From: Leptasterias polaris
Lineage: Eukaryota; Echinodermata; Asteroidea; Forcipulatida; Asteriidae
Assembly (NCBI GenBank): GCA_037783415.1
Contig: JAZGTN010000005.1
Location: forward strand, 992,001 to 1,056,000
DNA length: 64,000 nt
Direction of reading: 5' to 3'
The translations under genes were made by a program, and so were the position numbers. The number at the start of each line of letters is the position of its first letter. Within the stretch, counting starts at the first letter, position 1. Shown in pieces: positions 23,001 to 31,549 of this stretch. The notes beneath the pieces were generated by a model that was not told the origin of the DNA, did not search any database, and worked only from the letters and a program-made list of their open reading frames with translations.

Positions 23001-26000
23001 TCTGACTGGGTAAATTGTTTAAATGTTTGGGTTGAACAAGGAAAAATTGACTTAAAGGGGGACTGGAACCTTCCACCTCTGGATTAACGTGCCGGCTCTC
23101 TACCCTGAGTTATCTAGTGCCAACGTTAGGGCTTTGATAGCTCAGTTGGTAGAGTGCTGGGTTAATCTGGAGGTCGCAGGTTCAAGTCCCGCTCGTCAAT
23201 TTGTCTTTCTTCAACCCAAAATTCGTTAGAAATATGTCAAGTCTTGTACTTAAAATTAGGAGCCAGTGAACAGCTTTATCCTTTTGCAATATAAAAATAT
23301 GAATACTACCTCTGATGTAGTTTAGCACACTTGGGGTAGTATTCATCTGTTGGTTTTATATGTGTCATTAATTAAAATACCAAATAGTAATAATAACACA
23401 AACTCTGGGTTCTTAATCTTATACAGCGCAAATATCCTTGTAGCTAGATCAAGACACCACTAAGGGATTTATACAACCTGTTACATACTGTCTTGGTCCT
23501 TGCGGGTTTCCATTTTTACACCTACATGTAGCTTAAGAGAAGCATCTTAAATATGGTTTGAGTGTCTTGCTCAAGGGCACAAGTGCCACGATACCAGGAT
23601 ATGTATCTCTTTTTTAGTATATAGTTTGACATCATCTATACTGCTTGTTTTTCCTTTTTATTAAATAATAATTTCTTATTTTGTATTTCGATGTCTAGAT
23701 TTCAATGGAATAATTCTTGGCACTGAGGGTCCTGTAGCTGGTTCATTTGAGGAAATGAAACCTGATGGTTCTCATCCTGCAATCATTGGGTATGTTTTGT
23801 TAATGGACAATCAATTTATAAAGACTTGGTACAGATTAGTTATTGTCTTTAAAAGATATTGATGCTTGTTGCCCTGAAAGCCTAAATGTCATGTAACACG
23901 AGGCAATTTACAGGCAACCAATTCCAGGTGATCTTCAAAAAGGAAATTCCTTTACATTTCAGTTTTCTTATTATTTTCTTGGGGATAGCAACCTACAGCT
24001 AGAAGATTGTCTGCCAAAGTGTTCCTTTTGCATGCAGTGCAGTTGGCTGCTGCCCCCAAGTTGCTTGTAAAAATTGCCCCGTGTGACATGGCCGTCAAGG
24101 TGGTAATGTAACCAATCAACCTTGATGATTGTGTGGCCATCTTTGTTGGGTTCCCTGCTCTCACAGTTATGATGAGAATTCTTCTTATTCCATTTAAAGG
24201 GACCCCACTTCCAGCCTCAGTTGTCTTACATTGGGATGACATAAAAGCAAAATGGCCGCACCATGATAAAGTTTAACTACCTGGAGACTTCTTTCTGTGT
24301 GAAATGCAGAAAACTACGTTTGAATTTGCTTAGATTTAAATTTCTCTTTTTTAATCCTCACTTTATGACCAACTAATATCATCCCATTTTGTTTTAGGTG
24401 ATAGATACATGTAAACTACGATATGCCAGCCTCCAATTTGATATCATTATGGCTAATGCATATCCACAGTACACATATGTACATAGTTAGTTCTGTGCAT
24501 AGCTTAGCCACTATACTCAACCCTTGCAGTTTTGTTGGGCAGCTGACAATGACATACTTTCCCTTGATTATTATCACTAACGTGCGGTTTTTACTTTTGT
24601 AGGTTTGTCAATGGGGAAATGGCAAGAAAATACTGTTTACTAACAAGAGAAGAAAGGTATGATTTGTCATATAACTCCACTCCAGTAAATATTTTTAAAG
24701 TAGGATTAGAATTTCACATTGGTCACGTATAGTAACAATAATAGTGTGTATGTATTATGTGCTTTTCCAGCAAAGTAGACCCCTAAAAGGGTTTTGCAAT
24801 ATATTATTATTACCCCAGTTCATCCAGCCCTAAGCATTTTCTGAAACCATCTCAACTCCTAAAAGGAGTATACAGTGCCATATGGGCTCTCGGGTTTCTA
24901 ATCATTCACATCAACAATCTCTACCCTCGTAGGTACCCATTTACTTGTGCCAACCAGGATTCAAACCCACACTGCTGTGACTCAAACCACCAGAACTCAT
25001 GTAGACCGCACTGACACAACGAGCCACAAAGGCAGGCCATGGCCTCCATTGCCCCATAGTCCTAGGCTTAGTTTCCCTTAACAAATGTCCCAAAGGTGTT
25101 GTTACTTCTCAATAGAAGTATCCTTTTCAAAAAAATATTTAAGGCCTGATACACGGTTGATAAATTAAAATAACAATTTTGTATAGTGCAGCAAAATGTT
25201 TTTATTATATACCAACTTCGATAAAGAAAGCTTTTCACTAAAATATTAAAATTATCAGATTGAAAGACAACATTTGAACAAAAATACAAGAACGGCGGAC
25301 TTTTCCAATCATTAGTTTACTGGCTTGCTGCTATAATCACTGGCTTCGGGCATGCAGTCCAATGTACATTTCGAGCCCTGCTACTAAAGTAGGGTACTAC
25401 GTACTACATGATAACTGTATCCGAACACTTGTTTGATTGAATACAGGAAACAAGCCATCTGCGAGTACTATGCAAAAGCATTTGGATCGGAAGAAGCATT
25501 GCATGTAAGTGCCTTTATTACTAAGGGAATAAAATAGCAGGCGACAAGGTCGTGGCCTTGTGATAAAGGAACGAGCCGAAGGCTAGGTCCTGTATTGCAC
25601 AGCCACGCCTGTAAGGTTTTAAATGGCCGTCAAGGACTGAGTCACCACTCCTTTATTCCCATTCGATACCTTTCAGTTAAAAGCATCCAAAAAACGTTTC
25701 ACAGTTGAGAACAAATCTGACAGTTTTGGGAATTCATTTGATATGATCTGCTCCAAAGAAATAAAAAGTGTGGTTAGATTCATAAAAACTAAGTTCATTT
25801 CATCGGGTGTAGCAACTAGTGTGTTGAAAGGGGGTTAGATGGCTTTGGTGACACCCCAAATAGTTGTTCTCAGTCTGCATTTATATTGAGACTCAGTTGG
25901 CAAATGAAGCACTTAACTTAGAACGATGAAATGCGGATGACCTACTGCTCCATCCCATATGTACAGTGTTGTAATTGTCTCTTTGCAGCCTGTTAACTAT

Positions 26001-28263
26001 GTAGAACACAACTGGATGGAGGAGGAGTTCTCTGGAGGATGCTACATGTCCTCCATGGCACCCGGTGTCTTCACCCAATTTGGCAGGTAAAAAGCCAATG
26101 TCATCAAGGATTAATATTATGGAGCTATAATTCTGTTTTTACCCTTTACACCGATGTATGTTAAGCACACGGGTGGGATTCGAGCCCACGACCTTTGCAT
26201 TGCTAGAGCAGATGTCTTACCACTAGATTCTTTATCCCCTTAATGCAAAATTAACATCGTTAAATATATTATGGAGCTGTTAAGCTGAAAATGTATTATT
26301 ATTAGAAAGGCTACAAGGGAAAACAAGGAAAATGGAACCAATTGCAACCAATGTACATACACTTTTTGTTGGTATGTTGGTAAACCAGCTTTTACTGAAC
26401 ATATTTTTTCTATGCTAAGCAAATTTCTGTGCTAATTAATAGCTTAATAAAACTTGACCACTGAATTGGGTGAAATTTTATGAGTTGGCTTGTATGGTGT
26501 TTTTATTGAAGCTAGATTAAATCCCTTTGATTTCTCATATAACTTTGGGTTGAACAAAGAAAAATTGACTAGAGAAGGGCATTAACCTGTGACCTCCGTA
26601 TGAATGTGCCAGCACTCTACCAACTGAGCTACCTAGCCCTATATTGGCAGTCTCCCTATTTTGTCAATATTAAAGCTTGAATTGCTTCAGGGTGCCAGTC
26701 CAAAGCAATTCAATCTGTACCTGCCGAATAGCTAGGGATCACACCCAAGTGTGCCATACAACCTGGGAAGCAGCAGTAGAGGGATCACCTTTAGGGGATG
26801 CAACGTTTTATTTCAAATTTTTATTTAATGTGGGGAGCAATCCTTATTAACTAGACGTAAATTTTATTTCTAATTTCAAAAACTGGTCTTGTGGTGTGAC
26901 TGATAATTAGGAACTGTTACATTGTCCGTCTTTCAGAGTACTGCGTGAGCCTTTTGGGAATGTTTACTTTGCTGGGACAGAGACGGCCAACTGTTGGGCA
27001 GGTTATATGGAAGGAGGTGTGCAAGCTGGAGAGAGGGCAGCGAGAGAGGTGTGTAGCTCATCTGTCATTCATGCTTCGCAATATCCAGGGATGAGATTTT
27101 TTATTATTTTTTTTCTGTAAGAGCACGCTCATGAAAATCTTTGGAAATGTATCACTTTGAAGATGGTATTCGTGTTGAAGGTGGTATTCATATAAAAAAA
27201 ATCAAATGCCCATTAAAGACACTGAGCAAAAGTTCAAAATTGTATGTATCCATCAATCACTAGCAGTTCCATGATGAACTGGAAGGCCAGTGTTAATCAA
27301 CAATTTTATATTAATTATTTTACTTAAAGGTACTCCACCGGAAGGGACTTATCCCAAAAGAAGAAGTTTGGCAAGAGGAACCAGAATCATTGGTAAGTAC
27401 CTACAAAATAAAAATCATTCTAAGTATTGTTTCCTTTCTTTACATTCTTGGTTGTGACGATTTGTGTCTTGAAAACAAGTGCCATCATTCATTAACATAC
27501 AAGACAAATTGAGAAAGCAGAATGGTCATCGTTCATAAACACTAAAGGTAAATTAGGAGAGCAGTAATTGCTAATAGCAAGTGACAATGTGGAACAGAGT
27601 ACACACAAAATCTTGAAGAAACTTCTCACCCTTTTTGGCTATTTACTTTAATTTAGACCAAACAGAAAATGTTGAAACTGATCCATTTTCTCACTTGAAA
27701 AAGCTATTAATAATTTACTTTCACAGATGTTAAATTTGCATCTCGAATAAAGAATACTATTTGTATTTTACTCATGCACCGATGTGTGTTTGAAAGCGGT
27801 GTTGGAGGTCTCAACTGGACCTCAGCCTTGGTCTCGGTCTCAAAAGACCATATACGGTATTTCAGGTCTCTGCGATTTTGATGTCTTGTAATGTTGAATT
27901 CTCAGTCTTGTCTCGGTGTTGGACTGTAAGGTCTAGGTCTCGGAATGTTAGGGCTTGGTCTCTGTCTTGGAAGATGAGGTGTCCGTCTCGGACTTTGAGG
28001 TCTCGACTCCAACACTGGTGCTATGAAAACAAAAAACAAACAATATTGGGTTTTGTTTTGTTACATCCACATGTTATTTTTTTGTCACCCTCTCAATGTA
28101 GGAAATTCCTGCAAAGCCATTTTATCAGAGTCCCTTGGAGAAAATGTTGCCATCAGTTCCAGGTTTTTTCAAGTTGGTTACCTCGATGTCGATGCTCACA
28201 GCTGTTGGTGTCACGGCTTATATTTATCGAGAACGAATTCAGGAAATTCTCTTGAAGAGATAA
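13956..28263 (+). CDS. MAO: Monoamine oxidase (flavin-containing, MAO A/B type), complete 17-exon gene
   Basis: MAO oxidatively deaminates monoamines such as serotonin, dopamine and phenethylamine to aldehydes on the mitochondrial outer membrane. Exons: 13956-14004, 14658-14752, 17505-17642, 18301-18405, 19349-19544, 19878-19915, 20411-20474, 21169-21257, 21993-22076, 22332-22407, 23699-23789, 24603-24656, 25447-25504, 25989-26086, 26937-27048, 27330-27392 and 28102-28263. Lengths sum to 1572 nt (523 aa plus stop); all junctions are GT-AG and phases close. Seen: Rossmann motif VIGGGISG (11-17), [12 protein letters not shown] (33-44), the FAD-linked Cys in SGGCY (Cys397), Tyr398 and Tyr435, Lys298 equivalent to the flavin-N5 lysine, [16 protein letters not shown], and a hydrophobic C-terminal anchor (about 492-512) with a basic tail. 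Length lies between human MAO-B (520) and MAO-A (527). Its substrate-gate residues fit neither human isoform. The promoter and polyadenylation site are not determined. Confidence 0.97.
14658..14752 (+). CDS. MAO: MAO exon 2
   Basis: Residues 17-48. Encodes the helix and second strand of the FAD fold, ending in [16 protein letters not shown]; Glu35 is placed to bind the FAD ribose. Acceptor CAAAAAG, donor GTAAGGAA. Confidence 0.95.
14863..15057. mobile_element. Fold-back MITE in MAO intron 2
   Basis: The arms contain GAGGGCGCTGTGACTTG and TAGACTACTTCGCAAATA on the left and their complements (TATTTGCGAAGTAGTCTA, CAAGTCACAGAGCTCTC) on the right. The arms are about 45 bp around a unique interior of about 110 bp. 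Non-coding. Confidence 0.75.
15491..15538. repeat. 48-bp direct repeat, copy 1
   Basis: Exact match to 16902-16949; contains AAACAGAGGGCGCTATACAG. Read on the minus strand it begins TGTAACATCT, as an LTR end would. It lies about 290 bases beyond the 3' end of the integrase remnant. Confidence 0.9.
15827..16910 (-). pseudogene. Ty3/gypsy-type retrotransposon integrase remnant
   Basis: Minus-strand translation shows, in order, an H2C2 zinc-binding block (LAHSGHQG ... HCLACQS), the start of the integrase core (ASVDFCGPF, then [11 protein letters not shown]), the catalytic-Glu region ([12 protein letters not shown]) and, after frameshifts, a basic C-terminal tail ending near 15830. Gag, protease, RT and a normal pair of LTRs are absent. 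Frameshifts near 16440 and 16370 break the frame. It is bracketed by exact 48-bp direct repeats and lies antisense in MAO intron 2. Confidence 0.85.
16902..16949. repeat. 48-bp direct repeat, copy 2
   Basis: Exact match to 15491-15538, directly abutting the 5' truncated end of the gypsy coding remnant. That suggests template switching or recombination between an LTR end and internal sequence. Confidence 0.9.
17131..17262 (+). mobile_element. tRNA-derived SINE (family A), copy 1
   Basis: A-box-like TTGGTTGGTAGAGCG and B-box-like GGTTTAAATCC, spaced as in a tRNA, then the shared tail TTTTTCTTTGTTCAACCCC and AATTTACCCAGTCA. The acceptor stem does not pair, so it is a SINE head rather than a tRNA gene. 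Confidence 0.75.
17505..17642 (+). CDS. MAO: MAO exon 3
   Basis: Residues 49-94. Contains [15 protein letters not shown], the conserved block seen as DVGGAYVGPTQNRI in vertebrates. Acceptor ACTTGTAG, donor GTAAGTCA. It follows a 2.75 kb intron holding the gypsy remnant, a fold-back MITE and a SINE. Confidence 0.96.
18301..18405 (+). CDS. MAO: MAO exon 4
   Basis: Residues 95-129. [13 protein letters not shown] matches the vertebrate GKTYPFRGAFPP block. Acceptor ACTTACAG, donor GTAAGCAT. Confidence 0.96.
18898..19045. mobile_element. Fold-back MITE in MAO intron 4
   Basis: Left arm CCGGTTCATACTTTACGCA and right arm TGCGTGAAGTATGAACCAGG are inverted complements. The element is about 148 bp and non-coding. 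Confidence 0.75.
19048..19310 (+). mobile_element. SINE-like fragment (CAGCAAGACACTTAACC family)
   Basis: GGTCCCAGTCTTGACACTTATG..., CAGCAAGACACTTAACC and GGATGGGACGCAAAG form a conserved block I associate with SINEs of marine deuterostomes. Identification is from memory of the motif only. Confidence 0.5.
19349..19544 (+). CDS. MAO: MAO exon 5
   Basis: Residues 130-195. Runs from [10 protein letters not shown] to [12 protein letters not shown], the substrate-domain helices ending in the LWFLWYVK-like block. Acceptor CATTTTTAG, donor GTAGGCAA. Confidence 0.96.
19705..19780 (+). pseudogene. Decayed partial duplicate of MAO exon 7
   Basis: The block from GTGAGTGAGC through the donor region and about 40 bases of downstream intron repeats the exon-7 region (20440-20515) with a few substitutions. 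Both copies share AACTTTGTTATCTTGTTR. Only the 3' half of the exon and its donor are present and no acceptor is visible, so it is probably not used. Confidence 0.8.
19878..19915 (+). CDS. MAO: MAO exon 6
   Basis: Short 38-nt exon, residues 195-207 ([13 protein letters not shown]). Met200 sits where human MAO-B has Ile199 and MAO-A has Phe208. Acceptor ATACTATAG, donor GTTAGTCA. Confidence 0.95.
20411..20474 (+). CDS. MAO: MAO exon 7
   Basis: Residues 208-229. [20 protein letters not shown] matches vertebrate [15 protein letters not shown]. Acceptor CATGAGTAG, donor GTAAGCTG. A decayed partial copy of this exon lies upstream at about 19705-19780. Confidence 0.96.
20525..20897 (-). mobile_element. 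Second copy of the TTAA MITE, inverted
   Basis: Reverse-orientation homologue of 7574-7934: GAGCTCAATTGGTCATCGAGG-type, TATCACGCGCGATAAAAAC and CTTACCAATAGTGTAAAAGG align, ending in CCTTTAA. It lies in MAO intron 7. Confidence 0.75.
21169..21257 (+). CDS. MAO: MAO exon 8
   Basis: Residues 229-258, [20 protein letters not shown] onward; returns to the FAD domain (vertebrate LNHPVTHVDQ region). Acceptor AATCTGCAG, donor GTAGAGTA. Confidence 0.95.
21640..21795 (+). mobile_element. LINE C-terminal fragment
   Basis: A frame ending at 21791 reads [20 protein letters not shown] and HQFKRKN, the typical GDRSFSVAGPRLWNSLP...FKR end of CR1-like RT proteins. The remainder is missing. It lies in MAO intron 8. 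Confidence 0.7.
21799..21872. repeat. Hairpin with 30-bp arms
   Basis: CCTGACGTTTCGACCCTAGT (21799 on) pairs with the complement ending at 21872, with two or three mismatches and a 14-bp loop. It directly follows the LINE fragment and may be its 3' structure or a separate fold-back. Confidence 0.8.
21993..22076 (+). CDS. MAO: MAO exon 9
   Basis: Residues 259-286, [20 protein letters not shown]; matches vertebrate KYVISAIPP-type sequence. Acceptor TTTTAACAG, donor GTAATGTT. Confidence 0.95.
22332..22407 (+). CDS. MAO: MAO exon 10
   Basis: Residues 287-312. [20 protein letters not shown] carries Lys298, aligned with the lysine that hydrogen-bonds flavin N5 (Lys296 of MAO-B). Acceptor GATCACAG, donor GTAAATAT. 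Confidence 0.95.
23002..23127 (-). mobile_element. tRNA-derived SINE (family A), copy 2
   Basis: Inverted copy with tail TGACTGGGTAAATTG...GGGTTGAACAAGGAAAAATTG and a decayed tRNA-like head. It abuts copy 3 head to head, in MAO intron 10. Confidence 0.7.
23128..23225 (+). mobile_element. tRNA-derived SINE (family A), copy 3
   Basis: Best-preserved promoter: TAGCTCAGTTGGTAGAGTG (A box) and GGTTCAAGTCC (B box), then the tail CAATTTGTCTTTCTTCAACC. Confidence 0.75.
23699..23789 (+). CDS. MAO: MAO exon 11
   Basis: Residues 312-342. Contains [19 protein letters not shown]; Gly326 replaces the gating Tyr326 of MAO-B (Ile335 of MAO-A). Acceptor GATGTCTAG, donor GTATGTTT. Confidence 0.95.
24603..24656 (+). 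CDS. MAO: MAO exon 12
   Basis: Residues 342-360, [19 protein letters not shown] region. Acceptor CTTTTGTAG, donor GTATGATT. Confidence 0.93.
24740..25030. mobile_element. Interspersed repeat related to 36184-36470
   Basis: The two loci share CCATCTCAACTCCTAAAAGG-type, GGAGTATACAG, CTCGTAGGTACCCATTTAC and flanking TTATTATTA. It resembles a common marine-invertebrate SINE that includes a TATAGCGCTTT block. It lies in MAO intron 12. Confidence 0.6.
25447..25504 (+). CDS. MAO: MAO exon 13
   Basis: Residues 360-379. [16 protein letters not shown] matches vertebrate ICELYAKVLGSQEALH. Acceptor TGAATACAG, donor GTAAGTGC. Confidence 0.96.
25525..25660. mobile_element. GGGAATAAA-ended MITE
   Basis: Begins GGGAATAAA and ends TTTATTCCC, with an internal GACAAGGTCGTGGCCTTGTG hairpin. 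Non-coding; in MAO intron 13. Confidence 0.65.
25989..26086 (+). CDS. MAO: MAO exon 14 (covalent FAD cysteine)
   Basis: Residues 380-412. [19 protein letters not shown] includes Cys397, the 8-alpha-S-cysteinyl FAD site, and Tyr398 of the aromatic cage. Acceptor CTTTGCAG, donor GTAAAAAG. Confidence 0.97.
26140..26235 (-). mobile_element. tRNA-derived SINE (family B)
   Basis: The minus strand holds AGTGGTAAGACATCTGCTC (A-box-like) and GGGCTCGAATCCCACCC (B-box-like), then GTGTGCTTAACATACATCGG. It is related to the fragment at 345-470. Confidence 0.65.
26546..26642 (-). mobile_element. tRNA-derived SINE (family A), copy 4
   Basis: The minus strand reads AGGGCTAGGTAGCTCAGTTG with GGTAGAGTGCTGG and ends TTTTTCTTTGTTCAACCC. 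It lies in MAO intron 14. Confidence 0.75.
26937..27048 (+). CDS. MAO: MAO exon 15
   Basis: Residues 412-449. [18 protein letters not shown] and [10 protein letters not shown] form the FAD pyrophosphate-binding end; Tyr435 completes the aromatic cage. Acceptor GTCTTTCAG, donor GTGTGTAG. Confidence 0.97.
27330..27392 (+). CDS. MAO: MAO exon 16
   Basis: Residues 450-470. [17 protein letters not shown] matches the conserved IWxxEPES segment before the membrane anchor. Acceptor CTTAAAG, donor GTAAGTAC. Confidence 0.95.
27797..28020. repeat. GGTCTCGG-rich degenerate repeat with inverted ends
   Basis: The ends GGTGTTGGAGGTCTC and GAGGTCTCGACTCCAACACTGG are inverted. Between them, variants of GGTCTCGGTCT recur at irregular spacing. 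It lies just before MAO exon 17. Confidence 0.6.
28102..28263 (+). CDS. MAO: MAO exon 17 (membrane anchor and stop)
   Basis: Residues 471-523 and [14 protein letters not shown] leads into a hydrophobic stretch (about 492-512) and the basic tail ending LLKR, as in tail-anchored outer-membrane MAOs. Acceptor CAATGTAG. The 3' UTR follows, with a 54-bp tandem duplication at 28313-28420. Confidence 0.95.
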   Translation, partial: EIPAKPFYQSPLEKMLPSVPGFFKLVTSMSMLTAVGVTAYIYRERIQEILLKR

Positions 28264-28312
28264 AACAGCATTCAAGAAGAAAATCATTCATTGCAACCCA
28301 CATGCTGAATAA

Positions 28313-28420
28313 GCCACTAGATATGAATAGACTGTGAGCATGCTGCCACCATTTCATTCATGTTTTGCCACTAGATATGAATAGACTGTGAGCATGCTGC
28401 CACCATTTCAGTCATGTTTT
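28313..28420 (+). repeat. 54-bp tandem duplication in MAO 3' UTR
   Basis: Copies at 28313-28366 and 28367-28420, each starting GCCACTAGATATGAATAGAC, with one visible mismatch. It starts 50 bases past the stop codon, so it is transcribed unless the 3' UTR is very short. Confidence 0.9.
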
Positions 28421-29332
28421 TTTAAATTTGTATTTCAATTTCAGTTATGTTCCCTATATCCAATAACAGTGATGAATACTGATAGTCATTGCACAAAAAA
28501 GAAACCAGACTATTTTTGTGTGTGTCAGATTGGGTTTGGTTTTAATGGTTTGGATTGGAGAAAAAATCGAGATGGCCACACCATGATCAAGGTCAATATG
28601 TCTGGTGCACTGACTTCTTTAGTCACAAAATACCGCTTGGATTTGAATCCTCAGACTATAGAGGCAGTTGCTATGTCAAATGGTTCGGGCAAACTTTTGT
28701 ATAGCAACCTCCAGATGGGCATACACATTAATTCAAAATTGTGTATGGGTGTTTGTTGTCTTTTACGTATATATCATTTGACATGGCAATTGTCTCTATA
28801 GTACGAGGAATTCAGTGCTAATGCATGTACAGTATACAGCAAAATTTAAAAGTTGCTAAAAACCAGTAAAAAAACCAAATTCACATGAGCTATAAAAGAT
28901 AACACGCATGGAATGACCATGGTCAAACTCCATAGAGCTGCTTATATTGCTTAACAGTGAGCAGGATACCAGTCAAATGTGGTGCATGTCACATGGTATT
29001 TTGGCTGGTAACCTTATTTTAGTATATATAATATATTTAAAAAAAATAGTTGAACAATTTGTTTTAAAAACAAACTAGATTTACATTTTAAATCAGGAAA
29101 CAGTGAATATATTAAAAAAGAAACAAAATTTAGACCAAAGATTATGAAATAATATAAATTGTTCCACCTCATACATAGATCTTTAGAGTGCGTCACATGA
29201 TTTGTCTTAGTTTTATGAGAAAGCTGTGCAAATGCAAACTATACCCATACAAACCAATGTACTATACCTGCATCATTCAGTGTACTATCCTCTTGGTACC
29301 TACATGTAGGCATCTATGTAAGTGTATCGTAT

Positions 29333-29490
29333 GGGTGTTATAAAACAAATATTGACTGCTTTTACTCATGCTATGGGTAAAAGCACCACTCCCTGGGTGT
29401 TATCCTCTGTTCTAGAACACTCAGGGGATCACCTCTCGAGTCATAGTTTTAACATAGCACTCAAAGCTGTTAATATTTATAGTGTCTGAG
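29333..29490. mobile_element. Fold-back MITE (AAATATTGACTGCTTTTACT family), copy 1
   Basis: Left GTTATAAAACAAATATTGAC and right CAAAGCTGTTAATATTTAT are inverted, with internal CTCCCTGGGTG / CACTCAGGGGATCACC. A second copy lies at 31376-31546. Confidence 0.7.
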
Positions 29491-30261
29491 AAAATATTTT
29501 ATTCTTTACTTGTAATGTGTAGTTTTTTAAGAAATGTTAATTTAAAAATTAGAGAGGTATTTTTTTGTCAATTTCAAAAACCAATCATATTTGAAAGAAG
29601 CCACCAAAAATTAAGAAAATAGCAAGTGTATTCAGTATTCATGCCACATTAACAGCTGGATTGTATTCTGTGACAAGGTATCAATCCAGTTAATTAATTT
29701 TTTTTTAAATGTAAGTAAACTTCAACTTTATTTTGTGTGTTATTTTGGTTCATTTTAATCATTTGGATGACAGCATATGCAAGATCCCTGCGATGCCATT
29801 ATACGCCATAGGTACAGCAATGTGCAGTATGCTGTGTCTACCTCATTTGCATTGTTGATTTCATTGTCGATTTCAAAAAAAATCATTTGTTATTGTTTTT
29901 ACTCTGCAAAACAGCAAACTTTGTGTACACTACCCTATATGAAAAGTGTTTTATACAGGAGATTTGGAGTCAATGAGTCGTACTGCCTGAAAAAAAAATC
30001 AACTCTTTGCTGTGGATTATTTTTTGCAACATTCAGAAAATACATATACCTTTGTAACTAATTTTCTTTTTGTCAGGGTTTGCTAGTTGTAGCTACTCCC
30101 ATTTTAGGATACTGTATTATTTTTTTTATTAAAAGAGGATATAAATTAAATTGAATCCTTATATTTAATTAGGTTTGTGTTTTTCATGAGATTAAAAAAA
30201 AGGAATTAATATGATCAAGTAATTTTTGCGGTGACACCATGCACAAATCTCTAATATGAGC

Positions 30262-30360
30262 AGTGGTGGTTCAGACAACTCTACATTTCGATCGTATTCT
30301 GGAGAAAGATTGTCTTCAGAGCTTACTCTTCAAAACGTCAAGTTGTCGAACCACCACTAA
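30262..30360. mobile_element. Short fold-back around GTGGTGGTTCAGACAACTC
   Basis: The left arm AGTGGTGGTTCAGACAACTC has its complement at AAGTTGTCGAACCACCACT. It is about 100 bp overall and non-coding. Confidence 0.7.
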
Positions 30361-31173
30361 CTCATAAAAGAGATTTAGGTAAATGTTGTCATTGCAAATC
30401 TCACTATTATTATTATTAATGGATTTAGGATTAAGAGATTGTGCTATGGGCTCTTGATTTTGATTCTTAATTGAGAACAATATTGTATTTTAGACTCCAT
30501 TATGTGAGTATTTGATGCTACAAATGAGCCAAATTTAATAGCTGTATTTTTAGATACTGGTTTTAATCAATAAATACAAAATAAAAAAATACATTTGATA
30601 TACCTTTATTGTCATTTATCAAATAGCAATGATACATACACCACACACATTTACAATTAAAGCAAAAGGGTTTTACTTTTATACACACAAAACAATTTTA
30701 AAGGGGGACCACAGGGGTAGGGTAAGGTTTAGGGGGGGGGGGGGGGTGAGATTCCTCGGTTCAACTGTCCTGCACCAACATGTTTATTATGTGGTTCTTG
30801 TTAAGGTAGAAACCACATAATGACCTATTTTTGGTTATGTGGTTTGAGCGGAAACTTCTAGGAACCCCAATTAAATACCAATCCATTCCTTTGGATTTAA
30901 AGTCCTTGTTGAGTGATGGCTTGGGCTATCATTTCTTTTGTTTTAGCCTAGGTGGGTCCCAAAGCAATAAGCCTCTGTGGATTCCAAGACCAATCCACAC
31001 ACCAAGTTTGGAGTTGCGATGAATTAGTTACCTAATTTCATATTAGTGTATAACACCCCTTACAAAGATTCTGCCTTTTGATTGGTTAAGAGTGAGCGTG
31101 TCACATGAAATGTCATATTTTTTACTAGAAACTTTGTGTGTGCGACGCGCTACACACGCAGCAAACAAGGTAC

Positions 31174-31314
31174 TATAGACCCCTTGCACAACGCGGAAGA
31201 CACCTCCGAACATGATGTGCACCCTTCCATTTTGGGAGTAAACTGTACACAAAAATCATAGAGTTGACTCCCAAAATGGAAGGGCACGCATCCGCGTTGT
31301 GCAAGGGGTCTATA
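31174..31314. mobile_element. 141-bp fold-back MITE with perfect 24-bp ends
   Basis: TATAGACCCCTTGCACAACG (plus four bases) at 31174-31197 is exactly complemented at 31291-31314. A nested second inverted pair (CCTTCCATTTTGGGAGT / ACTCCCAAAATGGAAGG) lies inside. Confidence 0.9.
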
Positions 31315-31375
31315 CTCGCAGCAACAGCAGCTTCTTGGTACCTTAACGTCTAGGCACAATATAATTGTGCATGGG

Positions 31376-31546
31376 GTGTTATAAAACAAATATTGACTGC
31401 TTTTACTCGTGCTGACTACGACTCCCTAGGTGATCCCCAGAGCGGTCTATTTCCCTTCAGCTTCACCTCAGGAAAATAGAACGCGATGAGAAACACCTCG
31501 GGAGTCGTAGTTTAACCATAGCATTCAAAGCAGTCAATATTTGTAT
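31376..31546. mobile_element. Fold-back MITE (AAATATTGACTGCTTTTACT family), copy 2
   Basis: Both arms are well preserved: ACAAATATTGACTGCTTT...ACTACGACTCCC on the left and GGGAGTCGTAGT...AAAGCAGTCAATATTTGTAT on the right. Confidence 0.75.
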
Positions 31547-31549
31547 AAT

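Larger units (their letters stand above)
28800..31040. other. 3' flank of MAO, MITEs only
   Basis: No gene recognised. It contains a GCTGCTTATATTGC...GGCTGGTAACC MITE relic (28935-29020), two fold-back elements listed separately and a 15-G tract (30732-30746). An AATAAA cluster at about 30568-30590 could serve as a polyadenylation signal, but linking it to MAO would need a very long 3' UTR. Confidence 0.4.

Noticed and set aside
28388..28801. 137-codon plus-strand frame after MAO
   Set aside because: Lies in the presumed 3' UTR and overlaps a tandem duplication; no similarity recognised.
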